From the NCBI GenBank assembly GCA_021018815.1, contig JAITYX010000143.1, forward strand, positions 310,001 to 374,000: a stretch of 64,000 nt of DNA. The letters run 5' to 3'. This document shows positions 11,744 through 24,847 of the stretch, piece by piece. Numbering within the stretch: position 1 is the first letter of the stretch; each line of letters opens with the position of its first letter. The DNA comes from Talinum fruticosum (taxonomy: Eukaryota; Streptophyta; Magnoliopsida; Caryophyllales; Talinaceae). Under the pieces are notes generated by a model. That model was given only the letters and a program-made list of their open reading frames with translations, was not told where the DNA came from and did not search any database. The translations under genes were made by a program, and so were the position numbers.

Positions 11744-13728
11744 GTTTAGCTTGCAGTTCCTGCAATGAAAGAGTCTGGAAATGAAAGTCTCTCTTCAATT
11801 TCGAAGGGGTTATGTTGAGGCTTAGCCTGCAGTTCCTGAAGAGCTGTAAGTTGAATAATTGTGTTGGCATTTAAATAGAATGAGGAAGACAAGTGCGTGA
11901 GTGAGTGAGACAGATTATGAGCTGCACAGTAATTAAATTCATCAGAGTTGCATGACAGCTGCAGGGGCCTTGGTAGGTAATGTGGGCAATTATCATTCAC
12001 CATATTTACATAATCAAGCCATCCCAACTTCGCCGCTCATCTTATATGTCGTTAATTACAATTACACCACCTACTTAGCAAGCTTGGGACAATCACAAGC
12101 CACATAGCATGACTCATTCATTCTCTGTCATCTCATCCTTTTTCCCATTTCTTGGTGGATCAGGGTTGGGTAGCGTTGTCTCATGTAATAACTCATTAGG
12201 CCTCTCGCACACTTTGTAACAACATTTTAGCCCATGAAGAGAACCCAGGATGCCACATTGGGCCTCAGCCTTTTGGTACTCGCGTTGGGTTTGGCCCAAT
12301 GGAATACCCAACACTCTTCAGAAACCCGCAAATAAACAAAACAATTGTTTTGAAAAAGTATTACTATATTCTAATATACCATGGTCGACATTTCGGGGAT
12401 TACAACGTAAGAAAAAGAAATTGCTTAAAAGGTGTGAACATCACAGAGCTTTTTACAAGATATGTGGCATTATTTTCTTACCTTTAACTTTTCATTAATT
12501 TTCCTTTTTCTTGACTTGTTTTAGGAGGCGGAACCGGAAGGACATAGCTTAAATAATAATCACTATCAAAATTATAACATTAATATGACTCTTTACAATC
12601 CCATTCCCATATATAATAATCCTGACTCTACACTTAAATAGCAAAGTTAATTAATTAATAGATGTCTTAATACTTTATTTCGACATTCTCATTACTTACT
12701 TAGGTGGAGAATTTAAAATTTAAATTTTCAAGTTGGTTATAAATAATTTAACTTTGAAATGTAATTCAAACAAATGTATGTACATTGTTTTTTTGTCTCA
12801 AATCGATCTCTCAATATATATAAAACTGTTTGCATATAAGACAGCGTAAGGTTTAAGAATGCAGGAAGAAGAAAAAGTTAGGAGGGCTGAGCCTCACGTT
12901 AAAGGTATATATATGATATGCTCCTACTCCTACATGTTATTTATGATTGAGCTGAGAATTCCAGTCCAGCAGTGGCACTACACCTTCTGCCCAAAAAAAA
13001 AAAAAAAGCAGCGGCACTGCACACGAGATTAATGCCAGCTAGCTACTTGTCATTAGTCTAAATTTACTGACCCCTCTCACGTGTAACTTTAATTTTGTTA
13101 AAGTCAAAAGCAATGACTGCTGTAATTTTTATTTTGTTTTCTTGAGAAAAAGTTGAGACAGTGAAGATTTGGAGGTCTTTAATTAGGGTTTAGTAATTTG
13201 TTTAAAGTGAATTGTTTGCGTAGGTGAGGCAAGTGAAAGAAAGAAGGCATAGGCATCCTCATTTTCGGCGGAGGGGAAGTGTTAAGTGTATGTGTACGTT
13301 CACACACTTAGCTTTATTGTCCATTTCAACCACCTTTTCTAGGATTTGTGCGTGGAAGTTTCTCATTAAAGCTCCTTCTACATTTTCACTTGATTCTCTC
13401 TTTTCATGATCATTCAAACCCCTAAATCTTACCTTATTTGCTATCTCTTTTTAAATATACTATGTTATTCTCAAACATCACCTAATTTTGTGATTGGACA
13501 TAAATAATCTCACCTTTTGAAGCATTAGACGTCAATAATCTCACTTTTTAATTTGGACGTCAATAATCTCACTTTTGACCTTATTTGTTTCTTTTGGACT
13601 ATCATCGAGTTAACATAACCTTGATTTTATGGCGGTGATCGAGTACGGGGTTATATATAGATGTGGAACATTATTATGGATAGTAGGTTATATAACCTTA
13701 CAAGTTATCATTGTTGTCGAATCAAAAC
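11744..13728. promoter_or_regulatory. SWEET upstream region
   Basis: About 2 kb before the LINE 3' end. A TATA-like element (CTATTTAAAT on the minus strand) lies at 11871-11880, about 130 bp before the ATG. Two near-identical 17-bp segments (11746-11762 and 11822-11838, TTAGCTTGCAGTTCCTG with one mismatch) sit in the leader. Farther out (13490-13580) the motif AATAATCTCACTTTT, or a close variant, recurs three times. No gene is recognisable. Confidence 0.5.
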
Positions 13729-16700
13729 TTTTTTTTTTTGAAAAAGGGTAAATACATCAACTAATAGGTAGCCCTTCTCGCAAGACTTCTACCCAAATTG
13801 TACTCCATTAGTATGGAAAGGAAGGAAAAAGAAAAAGGAAGAAAATCCCAATACAAAGAATGGGAGATAGAAATACTTACTCTTGCTACCCAATCCATAG
13901 CCCTATTGCCCTCCCAAGTATTGATGATTGATAATAACATGACAACAATTCCTAAGATACAAATGGGTATCTTGGATAAGAGTATGGATCTCCCATGGTG
14001 GTTGACATTCCCTACATAAAGCCTTAATAACCAATTGGTTATCTCCCTCAATAACAATAGAACGAAATCGTGATTGGATAGCTACTCGTACTCCATTCCT
14101 CATAGCATTGGTTTCAACAACCACGATCGAGGTCGGCCCTAGATTTGGTACTCCTGCTTGGATGAATCTTCTATACTACCTTCCGATGACAAACCCTCCA
14201 TCTACAATCGTATTAGATTTTGATCCATCAAAGTTAATTTTGATGAACCCCACCGACGGTTTCTCCCATCCGATATCTTGAGTTGGGGTTGTAAGAATAG
14301 GAGATGATTGAAGTGAAGGAGAAGGTGAATACAAACCATCAAATCTTCTTCTTGCCCTCCATTCCGCTCAAAATCTTTTACCTTTGACAATCGTGGAAAC
14401 CGAATTATACCTTCCATTATTAAATACAATATCATTTCTACTTTTCCATATGCTCCATATCAAATAAACCAACCTAACTACTTGAGTTGGTTTATTAAGA
14501 TTCCTAAACTTTTGAATAATATCCGAAAGTGACGGATTGTGAAGATGACTCGATATTAATATCAAGCCACTTGTGAAGAAAAGCTTTCTCCCAAGTGAAA
14601 ACAAGAGGACATCTAGCAAAGAGATGGTCTACCGATTCTTCACTATATTGGCATATCGGACAATGGTTATCCACACTAATCCCTCTTCTCAAAAGTGTAT
14701 CACGTGTGTCTATGGAATTATGATGAAGTTGCCACGAGAAAAGTTTCGTTTTAGGCATAACATCCAAATTCCATATCCACCCACCTTCCCAAACATGATT
14801 TCGGACACGAAAATTATGTGCATTTCAAGTTGCTGATTTTGTAGTAAACATCCTTGTACTTGATAAACCCCAAGACACCGTGTCTTCCAAATCATGATAT
14901 GGAATGGGTATACTTTTTATTTTCCTGCAAATGTCCACTTGGAAGAAATAAGGAAAGAAAATAAATGTTCCGTGCCTTCTCAAGAGTAATACATATATTG
15001 ACGAGTTGCATCAAGTGATGGAATGTCATTTCTAGTGTTATCGTAATACTAGAGTAATGTTGCTTGCTCACACCAAATATCATGCCAAAATTTCGAAGAC
15101 TTTCCATTTCCAGTTTTCCATTTAAATCCTCTTCTAAAGAAATCCCTCTCTTTGAGTAGACATCTCTAGGCACAAGAATCCGAAGTCCGAGGCTTTCGTA
15201 GGAAAAAGTCATCGGATAATGGGTATTTAGATCGCATGATCCGAACCAAAAATTATTCGGCTCATATAGGTATTTCTATATAAGTTTACAGAGAAAGGCT
15301 TGGTTAACAGTCTCTGTTTTTCCGAGACCCAAACCCCTCATATTGTTAGGCATACAAATTTTGTCCCAAGAAACAAGGGAAAGGTCTTTTAGATCTTTTG
15401 CTTCACTCCAAAAAATCTATATTAATTTTGTCCATCGATAAGGATGTGCTCTTTGATAATTTAAAACATTGCATAGTATGTGCACGAAGTGATTCCAAAT
15501 TTGATTGAATCAAACCACCCGTCCTACTTTAGATAGCGATTTAGCTTTCCAATTCCGCAATTTCTTATCGGCTTTAGCCAGGATATCGACAAAGATAACA
15601 CTATTTGTCCTACCTTTAAACACCAGGCACCCAAGATATTTTCCGAAAGAGTCTCTATGCGGAATATTAAATATGGATGTTATCGTACTTCTATCAGCAA
15701 AGGTCGCGTTTTTTAAAAAACAAGAATTGATTTATGGAAGTTGACCGGAAAGATTGCAAAACTCATTCAAAATATTGCTAAGTTTAAAGCACATTTTATT
15801 ATTGGATTTGCAAAAAGTAAACTATCATCAACAAATAGTAAACAAGGTATTTTTGCACTCTAGGTGAAATCTTAATCTCAATACCGGATGTTGGTTGCAT
15901 CGCTTCCAAATGTATCCGTAAGAAAGAACATCCATACAAATTATAAAAGGTACGGAGACAAGGGATCACCCTGTCTAAGACCTCTAGATGGTATAAAGAA
16001 ACAACATGACTCATCATTGATATTAGAGAATATGTGACAGATGAAATACATTTTCTAATCCAACTAATCCAGGTATCATGAAAGCCAATCTCCTTTATAC
16101 AGGCAAATAGAAATCCCATTTAAGTCTATCATAAGCCTTTTCCGTGTCTAGTTTGATACATTTCATATTGCCAAACTTGTTAATGATTTCATGTGCCAAA
16201 AGTATATTATCATGAATATCTTTATCCGTAACAAAGACACTCGATACGGACTAATAATTCTTTGTATAACTGGTCGTAGTACGTTAACGATAATTTTGGA
16301 TATAATTTTATAAAAACTATTACACAAAGCTGATTGGCCTAAAATGCGTCGTTGACGATGGATTTGCCACTTTTGGGATAAGTGCAATGAATGTGTGATT
16401 AATCTCTCCGGTAATTTACCATATTTTAAAAATCCATACGCATTGAATGACCTCATTGCTAATAATATTCCAATGTTGTTGGAAAAAACCTACTCCAACA
16501 CCATCAAGTCTTGGAGCTTTAGTAGGATTCATTTGAAAGACCGTAGTTTTAACTTTATCCGGCGTTCTTGGAGGTATAAGATGTAAATTGTCGAGTTTAT
16601 AAGATAAGTGGTCTTAAATTGAGATTAATTTGACCCGCACTATGTCTTTACATGTGAAATCTATTAGTAAAGTCTCGTAACAAATTTTTGTTTGATAATG

Positions 16701-16835
16701 CTTTTGTCATTAATTCAAACTCCCAAATCATCCCCGATTTGAGAGATATTCGTTCTTTGCTTCCTAAATATACAACATTTATGAAAGAATTTAGAGTTCC
16801 GGTCACCCTTAGTTAGCCATTCTTTTACGTAAGAT
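13729..16835 (-). mobile_element. Degenerate LINE (L1-type non-LTR retrotransposon), 5'-truncated
   Basis: Minus-strand protein fragments occur in the order of a plant L1 ORF2. They are a linker (EWLTKGDRNSKFFHKC, about 16740-16835), the start of reverse transcriptase (MNPTKAPRLDG near 16520, then FRPISLCNSFYKIISKIIVN near 16300), the catalytic FVDD box (LFVDDSLLFANP, 15802-15839), a zinc-binding RT-associated domain (HCPICQYSEESVDHLFARCP, 14600-14680), and a C-terminal RNase H-like domain (INFDGSK near 14220, IVIEGDNQLVIKAL near 14030). Frameshifts and stops separate them, so it is inactive. An 11-base T run at 13729-13739 is the poly(A) tail of the minus-strand copy. The endonuclease region is missing, typical of 5' truncation. 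I could not find a convincing target site duplication. Confidence 0.92.
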
Positions 16836-17724
16836 TATTAACTTGGTGGCAATCGTTAAAAAGATAAAAATATGAAATTATTATCATTTAATACTTTCCA
16901 AAATGAGATTATTAACATTCAATTAATTAAAAAAGATGTGTTTGTTGACATTTATGCCGTAAAAGTTACATCATTTGCGTTCAATAATCTTTTACCATGT
17001 ATATATATAATAGAATGCACATTCTTAGTTCCTTTTAAAACTTATACATCAAACACACATGCATGCTAAAAACTTATTGTTGAAACAATCATACGATAAT
17101 TAACATTGCTTTTAAGAAACCTCCTTGTCGTATGTTGTTCATTAAAATATGCACTGAAAAATATTTGAGTTATAATTATTATAAGCAATTTTTAGGAAAA
17201 GATAGCATATCACTTTTTAAAAAGAATGGTCTAATCGATTCGTGTATTCTATAATAGTTAATCTTCATTTATTGATGTATATAATTAGAAGCTTAAATTA
17301 GAAACATGATATAATTATTATTTTTTTGGGTTTTGAGCAAAGATCTAATATTTTCTGAACCATAAGCGTATAAGATAAAAATCCTTCCGACAGCCTATAA
17401 TCTCCGATGAGTCACAAGACAAGAATATATACGTATACTACCAAAAATCATCAAATTTTCCATCTGTAAATCCAGTTGAAAAAATGAAATATTCAGTTTG
17501 AAAATGATATTTCCCATTGTTTTGCGATCGAGAATGACAGGTGAGTAAAAGTAGGGTGGGTAATTGCAATTTCCCACTTGTTTTCATTCTCGATGGGAAA
17601 TTTTTCCACTTGTTTATCCATTATTTTCCTTCCCACGAAATTTTTCCACGGAGTATAATATGGTGGACAATTTCCCGCTGAACTTATTACAGTGGAGAAG
17701 TTTCTAATGCTTTGAATACAGTGG

Positions 17725-17876
17725 AAAAGAATATGTTACTCCACATATTCATTCGATATAATGATGATTACTTTATCAAGAAACTCATCATGATAATTAC
17801 GTAATTATAATGATGAGTTTCTTGATAAAGTAATGATCATTATATCGAATGAATATGTGGAGTAACATATTCTTTT
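17725..17876. repeat. 152-bp near-perfect foldback (inverted repeat with no spacer)
   Basis: The sequence is its own reverse complement around the point 17800/17801 (core ATAATTACGTAATTAT). The 76-base arms differ at only two positions. One outer arm reads AATATGTTACTCCACATATT; the other is its complement ending at 17876. There is no loop, so an RNA or single strand would form one long hairpin. It resembles a foldback MITE or a young hairpin-RNA locus. I see no clear target site duplication. Confidence 0.93.
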
Positions 17877-18251
17877 TATCGTTATAAAAGAATATTTGGA
17901 AATAAATAAAGAAAGAATAATATGTGAAAATATGTTACCTTTGTATATTTAGTCAAAATACAAAATATAAGACAATACGTTAGAGTGCATTTAGAATGAT
18001 GAGGTAATTGGGGGCCCTGAAGAAGATAAAGGCGTAGGGTTTTTCTTTCCTTTTTCCCTCCTTCCTTCCTTCCTTCCTTAGCTCTTTTTAAATAGTTTGC
18101 TTGAAGATGAAGAAAGAAATCTGAAAATATAATTCATGAATCAAGTGGTTACCTATTTATTATAAAATTATGCTAAAATGTTTCCATTCATTCATTCATA
18201 ATTGAACTGTACATCAAGTGGTCAACTACGCATCCATGCAGACTTTTCAAC

Positions 18252-18252
<1 letters not shown>

Positions 18253-18321
<69 letters not shown>

Positions 18322-18348
18322 TCTATTATTATTTCTATTATTATTTTT
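18253..18348. repeat. (ATT)n microsatellite
   Basis: An uninterrupted ATT array at 18253-18322 (about 23 units), followed by an imperfect extension with CTATT interruptions to about 18348. Confidence 0.97.
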
Positions 18349-21300
18349 GGTTTCTTGTTCATCCATGTTTCCCCGTCTTTGCAAATAGTTCCCCGCTTCC
18401 TTGCCCATCACAAATTCCTCTCTCAGTAAAATATATAATGAACACAATTATTCTTTTGTGTGCATTGATTAAATAATATTTTATAATAAACTAAACTATA
18501 AGATACATGATATTTTTCTTACTATGTTTGTTTAATTTTACTCATCGCAAAAACAATACATACATACGCATTGATGCATGGTTGATTTTCCAAATTATAC
18601 TATGAAAATAATATTATTTATTACATGCAAATAGCATCATACAGTATATGTTATCGATGAAACACATATGAGAAGTTACATGCTAAATAATTAAACTATT
18701 TGACATCATTATAAATACGTAATTAAAGATATGATTAATTATTAATACATACAAATTCGATATTAGAGAATGGGCATGGTATTATTATTATCTCTGTACA
18801 ATATATATGAATGCCGTAATATATTATATTATATTATATATTTGATGCATGTCTTAATCATGGCCACATAATACAAGTGATCATCATGGAAAATAAAAGA
18901 TGCCTCAAAATGCAGGGCACTTTTATTTAAATGTGAAGGATACTAATATTTTTTTTTAAAAAAAAGATACTAGGTAATATTCTTTCATATTTTATATTTA
19001 TTTTGAACTAAACCAACATGACGTACTTGATAGATATTCACTGTATAATTGCTTAGCTTAACAGTTGAAAAAGCCATGCACCGTTTAATTAAATAATTAA
19101 GCATCTCTAATATATATATATATATATATAAAAGACAAGGAAAAAAAAATCGTCCAAAAGTGGCAAACACGTCTTGTTAGCATGGGCTACTTGAATTGCA
19201 AGGAAAAGCAATCAACATGAAAAGGCTTACCATTCCTTTTACTCTTCATCGATCACTCACATTTAGATTTTATTACCATGAATTCCTCCTATAAGTGGTA
19301 GCCATCAAACTTCTTATTAGCTTATTAATCATAACTTGGACAACCTTAAAATAACTTTCAAAAGTTAGACATGTATTTACTCCGATAAACTAGTGAATTT
19401 ACTTTCATACCTTAAAATGGACGTACGCATACAATAGATGAAACTAGTCGAGTACGTATTATTTAGGTCATATCATATGTCTAGAAACACTACAGTTGTT
19501 ATTATTAGCTAGCTAGCTAGCTAGCTGATATTGGTGAACATGAAACTTTATTTTGCGTTTCGATTGGAATTAAGAAAAAGGATTGGAAAATAGAGAAAAA
19601 GATGTGTAGAAGAAAAGTGGAGTGGGAGAAGATTTGAGTTGATATTTGATATAAGAAGCAGAAAAGAATGTCGAGTTGGCAACATATTTTACTCAAAAGA
19701 CGAATAATTGCAGCCTTTGACGCTTCTGTTGCTGCGCATTTAAATGAATTAAAACCAGTGAGTCTCTGGGTCTGGGAGTGGGAGTGGGACACCCACACGC
19801 AAACGCTCATTGACCTGCCTGCCAGTGCCGATTGATTATCTTGGCTTGGGTGGGGGAGGGGGAGAGGGAGAAGGCAAACTTAATTATATTCGGAAAGTGT
19901 TGTGTTTATTTATTAATCTCTTCCCTCCCATTGGCGATTACAACTACTAATACAAACGCACAAAGTGGGTTTGTCCACATTTTGCTTCTCAACCCCCTTC
20001 AATTTTCCTTAAACTACTTGTAATATCTAATTCAATATTTAGTTTATTTTCTTCATTCACAACTCTTTTTCTTTTTACAATCAATTAATTCATGTAGGCT
20101 ATAATATATGATTAAGATAACCACCCTCTTTTAGAAAAGGACCAGTTTCATACATCTTAAATTCTTACTTCGTCAGTTGGTGTTAACTATTATTACAAGC
20201 AATTAATTAACTTTTTCTTATAATTTTTATCAATATATGCGTTTCATTTCCACCTACTCAATCACCTTTCAAGTCTTAATTCTCACTACAATGTTTGTTA
20301 TCCTTATATATTTATATATCACCATGGGCGTATTGGTGGGTCATTTTACTTCAACTCGGGTATCGAAATTAATGAACTCATCTAATTTTACATATTTAAT
20401 TTATCTGTATGATTCACACACATTCCAAGTATCGCTTAACCATTCATCGAAGGATTTTGAGCATTTTCTTTTTACTTACACTAGTTTGTGTGAATCCCAT
20501 ACTCTTGAATTAAATTTTCACCAATAAACTCAAATGTTTAGATTTCATTTCATGTAATTATATTAACCAATTCAGGTTTATTAAAGTTGATAACTTCTTA
20601 GAAACTAAATGTCAATAATAAGTATCTAAAAATATGATTACATAGTCCTTGAAAAAATAATATCTTTGGAAGTCTTTTCCGTGAAAAGTTGAGGAGTTAG
20701 GGTAAGAGTTTTTGAAGGGAGTGGGAGTTGAAGTTCCCTTGTCTATACGAAATCAAAGCTTTTCAGCCTCCCTACGTCACCTCGCCACCACCTTTTCTTT
20801 TCTTTTCTTCTCTTCTTTTTTTGTTTTGTATTTTGATCCAAATTTTACACCTTATTTTGCCCTGACAACCCCTAAATTCTTTTTTATCTTTTTCGCAAGT
20901 GCGAGAGATGATAAAATATAGGCAGGTTTTCTATTTAGGTATATATTATTATCTTCAGTATAGTTGAAAAGTTTGTACAAGAAGCAGAGCTTCAAAAATT
21001 ATATAATATTTTCACAAAATCAAATTAAGATGACAAGAATTGGCATATTTCAATGTGAAAAATGATAAAAGTTGCTGAATAGAAACAAAAATTAGGTAAT
21101 TGTGAGAATAGTAGACTTAGTATTGGTTGATTGGAGAATAATTATAGAGGAATAATATATATATATATATATCCTATAATTAGCTTACTTATATATTTGG
21201 GTTTGATTAAATAATTAATAATGTTGAGAGTGCATCCTTGACATGGGATCCATTATTGATGAATTATAATATTTGTAAAAGGTTAGTGGTGCACCAAAAA

Positions 21301-22337
21301 CATTTACTCACTATTATTTAGGATAAACTTTAGTCCACTTCCCATAACAAAACCGCAAAATACCACTACCCATTTTTCTACCCTTCTTCTTATTTATGTT
21401 AGATTTGTTTTTCTTATAAACTCGATACTTTAAATCATCTGAGTAGATTAATAAACTAAGTATCTTAATCAGTAAGTTTTAAATTTTAAAATTAAAAAGT
21501 ATATATGAAAGCAAACATCATCCCTGGTCTATCTCGCATATGGGCAAGAAAAGAGAAAACTTACAGTAGTAAGACATGAAAATTAGAGGTGCTATTTTTA
21601 AAATATTCTCGTGAGTGTTGTTTATGTAGGGTAAGCAAAAAATGGCCCAAAAGTGAAGGAAAAAAACATTGAATAATAAGTTGAATGAGAGGTGACAGAC
21701 AATAAGCGGGCAAATGAATAAATGATGAGAAAAAGGGCTTATTATTATTAATAAGCTAAGCTGATCAGTAGCTTGTAGCAGCCAAAAGACAGAAACCTTT
21801 AAAAAATGTCAACGCCATGTTAGTCATTTTCTTTTAAAAAATGAAAAATGTATAAATTTGATGAGACAGGAAGATCCAAGGTAATCTCGAAATCTCAATT
21901 TCAAGTCATTTACCCTATCAATCCGGCGTCGTTTTCAGGCCTCGTGTGCTGTTTTTGTTCTTTTTCACCTCTTATCCAATGAACTGCAATCACAAGTTTA
22001 CCCTCCTCGCCCCTTATATGTGAACGTGAATATATATATATCAGCATTAAAGCGTAAAAGCTACTAAGCAGATAGAATTCCCAAACTATAATTTTTGTCT
22101 TAATTGTATTCGTAAGGATAATATCAATGAAAATAGAAAACAAACTTAAAAAATGAAATAAAACTTTGTTTTTAAGCCGTGTTGAGTCTTTTTCAACTTG
22201 AACCATAATTCATATATAAAAATTTCTGCCATCAACAACAATCTCATGTTTAAAGAGGTTGACCCACCTACAACTCTGAGTATATTCGGATAATGAAAAA
22301 TAATTTCATTCATTGATAAAATCAACTTAAAATCTAA

Positions 22338-22338
<1 letters not shown>

Positions 22339-22383
<45 letters not shown>
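22339..22383. repeat. (ATT)15 microsatellite
   Basis: Fifteen uninterrupted ATT units, the second array of the same motif in this interval. Confidence 0.97.
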
Positions 22384-23752
22384 GTATGTATCAACCCCTT
22401 CAACTATAAGGGGCCCTTGCACATCTTCTAGTTTCTCCTTAATTGACATATGCATTTAGATCTCTTAATTAACTCATCGTCACAAATTGAAAAGGGGGTG
22501 GGCGGATCATCTTACATAATTATTATGATGATATAATTATCCTAAATCAAACACACATAAGGTTAGGTTGATTAGATGGTTTTGGACTAAAATTGGCATC
22601 AGTTAACCACGTTAGAGCCACTCCAAAAAAAAAAAAAAAGAGCAGCAGTAGTAAATAACCCTAAGAGATCCTTTTGCATGATGTTTAAGATTGAAGCCCC
22701 CAGATACCTCAACTTCAAATGAAAGTTTCAGCAAATCCAAAGGACTTGATTTGTTGGGCATTCGAGGGATTTCAAGTCCCATTCCTTCTCCCCCAACAAC
22801 AACAATATCAGTGTAGTGTAGTGTAGTGCTGTTGGATCTCATGTCTGTGCATATCATTGCTGAATTAATTCGACTCCTACTCATTCATTCATCCCAAGCC
22901 CATGACCATAGATAGTATCTCTCTACCAAGAGCCCCCCCAACTTTGGCAGCAGGACTGAAATACCCCTGGAAGCAATCAAGAAGTCATCCGACAAAAAAA
23001 AATAAAAATAGAAAAGAAAAATGTATGGAGTTTCCGACAGATCATTTTCACTCAAATTGATACGAGGCGTGAGGCAGAGGGAAAAGGGCAAATGAGGAAT
23101 TGTGAGTCTGACACAACCTACCAATGCCATGGTTTTCTTTGTGTTTTGTGTTTGAAAGCCCAAATAAACAATTAATTGATTATTTAATTTATGTTTTAAA
23201 ACAAACATCGGAAGCTACTTTACCGGCTTGGCTTGCTCTTAGATGCAATACAATACATATACATGGCTGGTAGGTTGCGTTTGGATTAAACAACCCTCTC
23301 TCTCGAATCGTAATTAAATTGTCTAGGCAGGCAAAAACAATCTGACACACAAAATTACTAGTTAATTTGCGTCAAAGGGCAATGAGGTTGAGTCTGGTTT
23401 ACGCCGATCCTCCCTCCTCTCTCTCTTATTCCATGTTTTTAAAACTCTCTCTCTCCGCACCTCAAAGACCCCATTACTATAAAGAAGCCTCACTTTTCTC
23501 TCTCTCTCCCCAAAGCTCAAGGCCAACGTCCTTCCCTCTCCCTCTCTCTCTCTCCCTCCTTTTCTGCTTCTCCCTCTCTCCCTTTCAAAGCTGTTGAGGG
23601 GTTATAAGTAGTGAACATATTGTGTGCAAGAGACTCGTACCCTCTCAGCTCTCCACTGTAAGAGAGCAGCATCAACATAATAGAAATTGAGAGAGAGGGA
23701 CCTAGCCTAGCCTATCCTAGCTATACCACACCATTATTACTGTTGATTTCAA

Positions 23753-23943
23753 ATGGAGAGGATCAATTTTCTCAAGAGTGGGGTGCTGCGATTACCGCCA
23801 GGGTTCCGCTTCCACCCCACCGACCAAGAGCTGGTGCTAGACTACTTGACCCGCAAAGTTATGGCTTCCCCCTGCCCGCCTCTGTCATTCCCGACTTCGA
23901 TGTCTGCAAGTCTGATCCTTGGGATTTGCCTGGTACTTCACTT

Positions 23944-23974
<31 letters not shown>

Positions 23975-24847
23975 CTTCTCCTATCTATAAAGCCTAAGCC
24001 ATTGCTGCCAGAACTAATTCAATGCAACAAATGCAGGCAACTCCGGGCAAGAGAGGTACTTCTTCAGCACAAGAGAAGCCAAATACCCAAATGGGAACCG
24101 ATCAAATAGGGCCACTCTTTCAGGGTACTGGAAAGCCACCGGCAAAGACAAGCCCATTCTTGCCAGAACGAATCCAACTCTTGTTGTTGGGATGAAGAAG
24201 ACACTGGTTTTCTACCGCGGGAAGCCTCCCCATGGCTCCAGAACTGACTGGATTATGCATGAATACCGCCTCCTCAATTCAAACAACTTGCCCCAGGTAA
24301 TCCTAACTTTCCGCATTTCCACCACTTCTAATTAATAATTCCGGACACCGCAGGACCCAACTTAATCATAAGCGAATCATTATTAACAATCCTTTTTGTT
24401 TTTTATTTAAAAAAAGAAAAGTATAGAAGAAATTGTTTATTCATGTGTGTGATTTCCGGGATTGAGTGAGTTTGTCGGATGTGGGTGAATTGGCAGAAAA
24501 CAGGGGAGGCAGCCGGGGGCTGGGTATTGTGCAGAATTTTCCTAAAGAAAAGGAACAATGCAGCTACCAAAGACGGTCAGGAAGAGGAACACCAGGTCAT
24601 CTGTGAAGAGGACCAGTGCAGAGCTATGACCGCAAGTATTGCAAGGCCCGTTTTCTATGATTTCTTGGCCAGAGACGCCAAAACAACAGACTTGAACCTC
24701 CCTGCTCCCTGTTCCTCTTCTTCGGCCTCCAGTGCTGTCACCGACCTCGACAATGATAACAACAACAACAACAACTCCTCATCAGAAGAATGTGAGGAGA
24801 GCAGTAGCTGCTGCAATAGTTTCTCACCTCTACCAACGAAACCTTAG
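23753..24847 (+). CDS. NAC083: NAC transcription factor, VNI2/NAC083-like, one apparent frameshift
   Basis: Exons: 23753-23932, 24037-24296, 24497-24847. The NAC DNA-binding domain starts at [18 protein letters not shown] (subdomain A). It continues through [76 protein letters not shown] with DWIMHEYRL, and [11 protein letters not shown]. The C-terminal half matches the VNI2 type: [18 protein letters not shown] and a Ser/Glu-rich end with SSCCNSF. A five-C run at 23868-23872 is one base short: as read, translation leaves the NAC frame after residue 40 (MASP), although the correct residues continue in the next frame. With the base restored, all exon phases close and the protein has 263 residues. 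VNI2 in Arabidopsis represses VND7-driven xylem differentiation and links salt/ABA signals to leaf ageing; its neighbour there is also SWEET15. Confidence 0.92.
23949..23974. repeat. (TC)13 in NAC intron 1
   Basis: An uninterrupted TC array filling a quarter of the 104-bp first intron. Confidence 0.9.

Larger units (their letters stand above)
16836..23752. other. Gene-poor AT-rich interval upstream of the NAC gene
   Basis: About 6.9 kb without a reading frame I can assign to a protein family on either strand. It holds a 152-bp foldback, two (ATT)n arrays, short (TA)n tracts (about 19108-19130 and 21154-21171) and an AGCTAGCT run near 19508. The last 400 bp are pyrimidine-rich, with a possible TATA element (CTATAAAG) at 23478-23485 and CT tracts that probably form the NAC leader. 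Confidence 0.6.

Noticed and set aside
13729..16835. Several separate small genes on the minus strand
   Set aside because: The fragments are ordered pieces of one LINE ORF2 broken by frameshifts.
17725..17876. Foldback as a known microRNA precursor
   Set aside because: No arm segment matches a conserved plant microRNA I know, and there is no loop.
18202..18447. Open frames on both strands through the (ATT)n array (poly-Ile or poly-Asn)
   Set aside because: They arise from the repeat alone; no flanking domain, no splice context.
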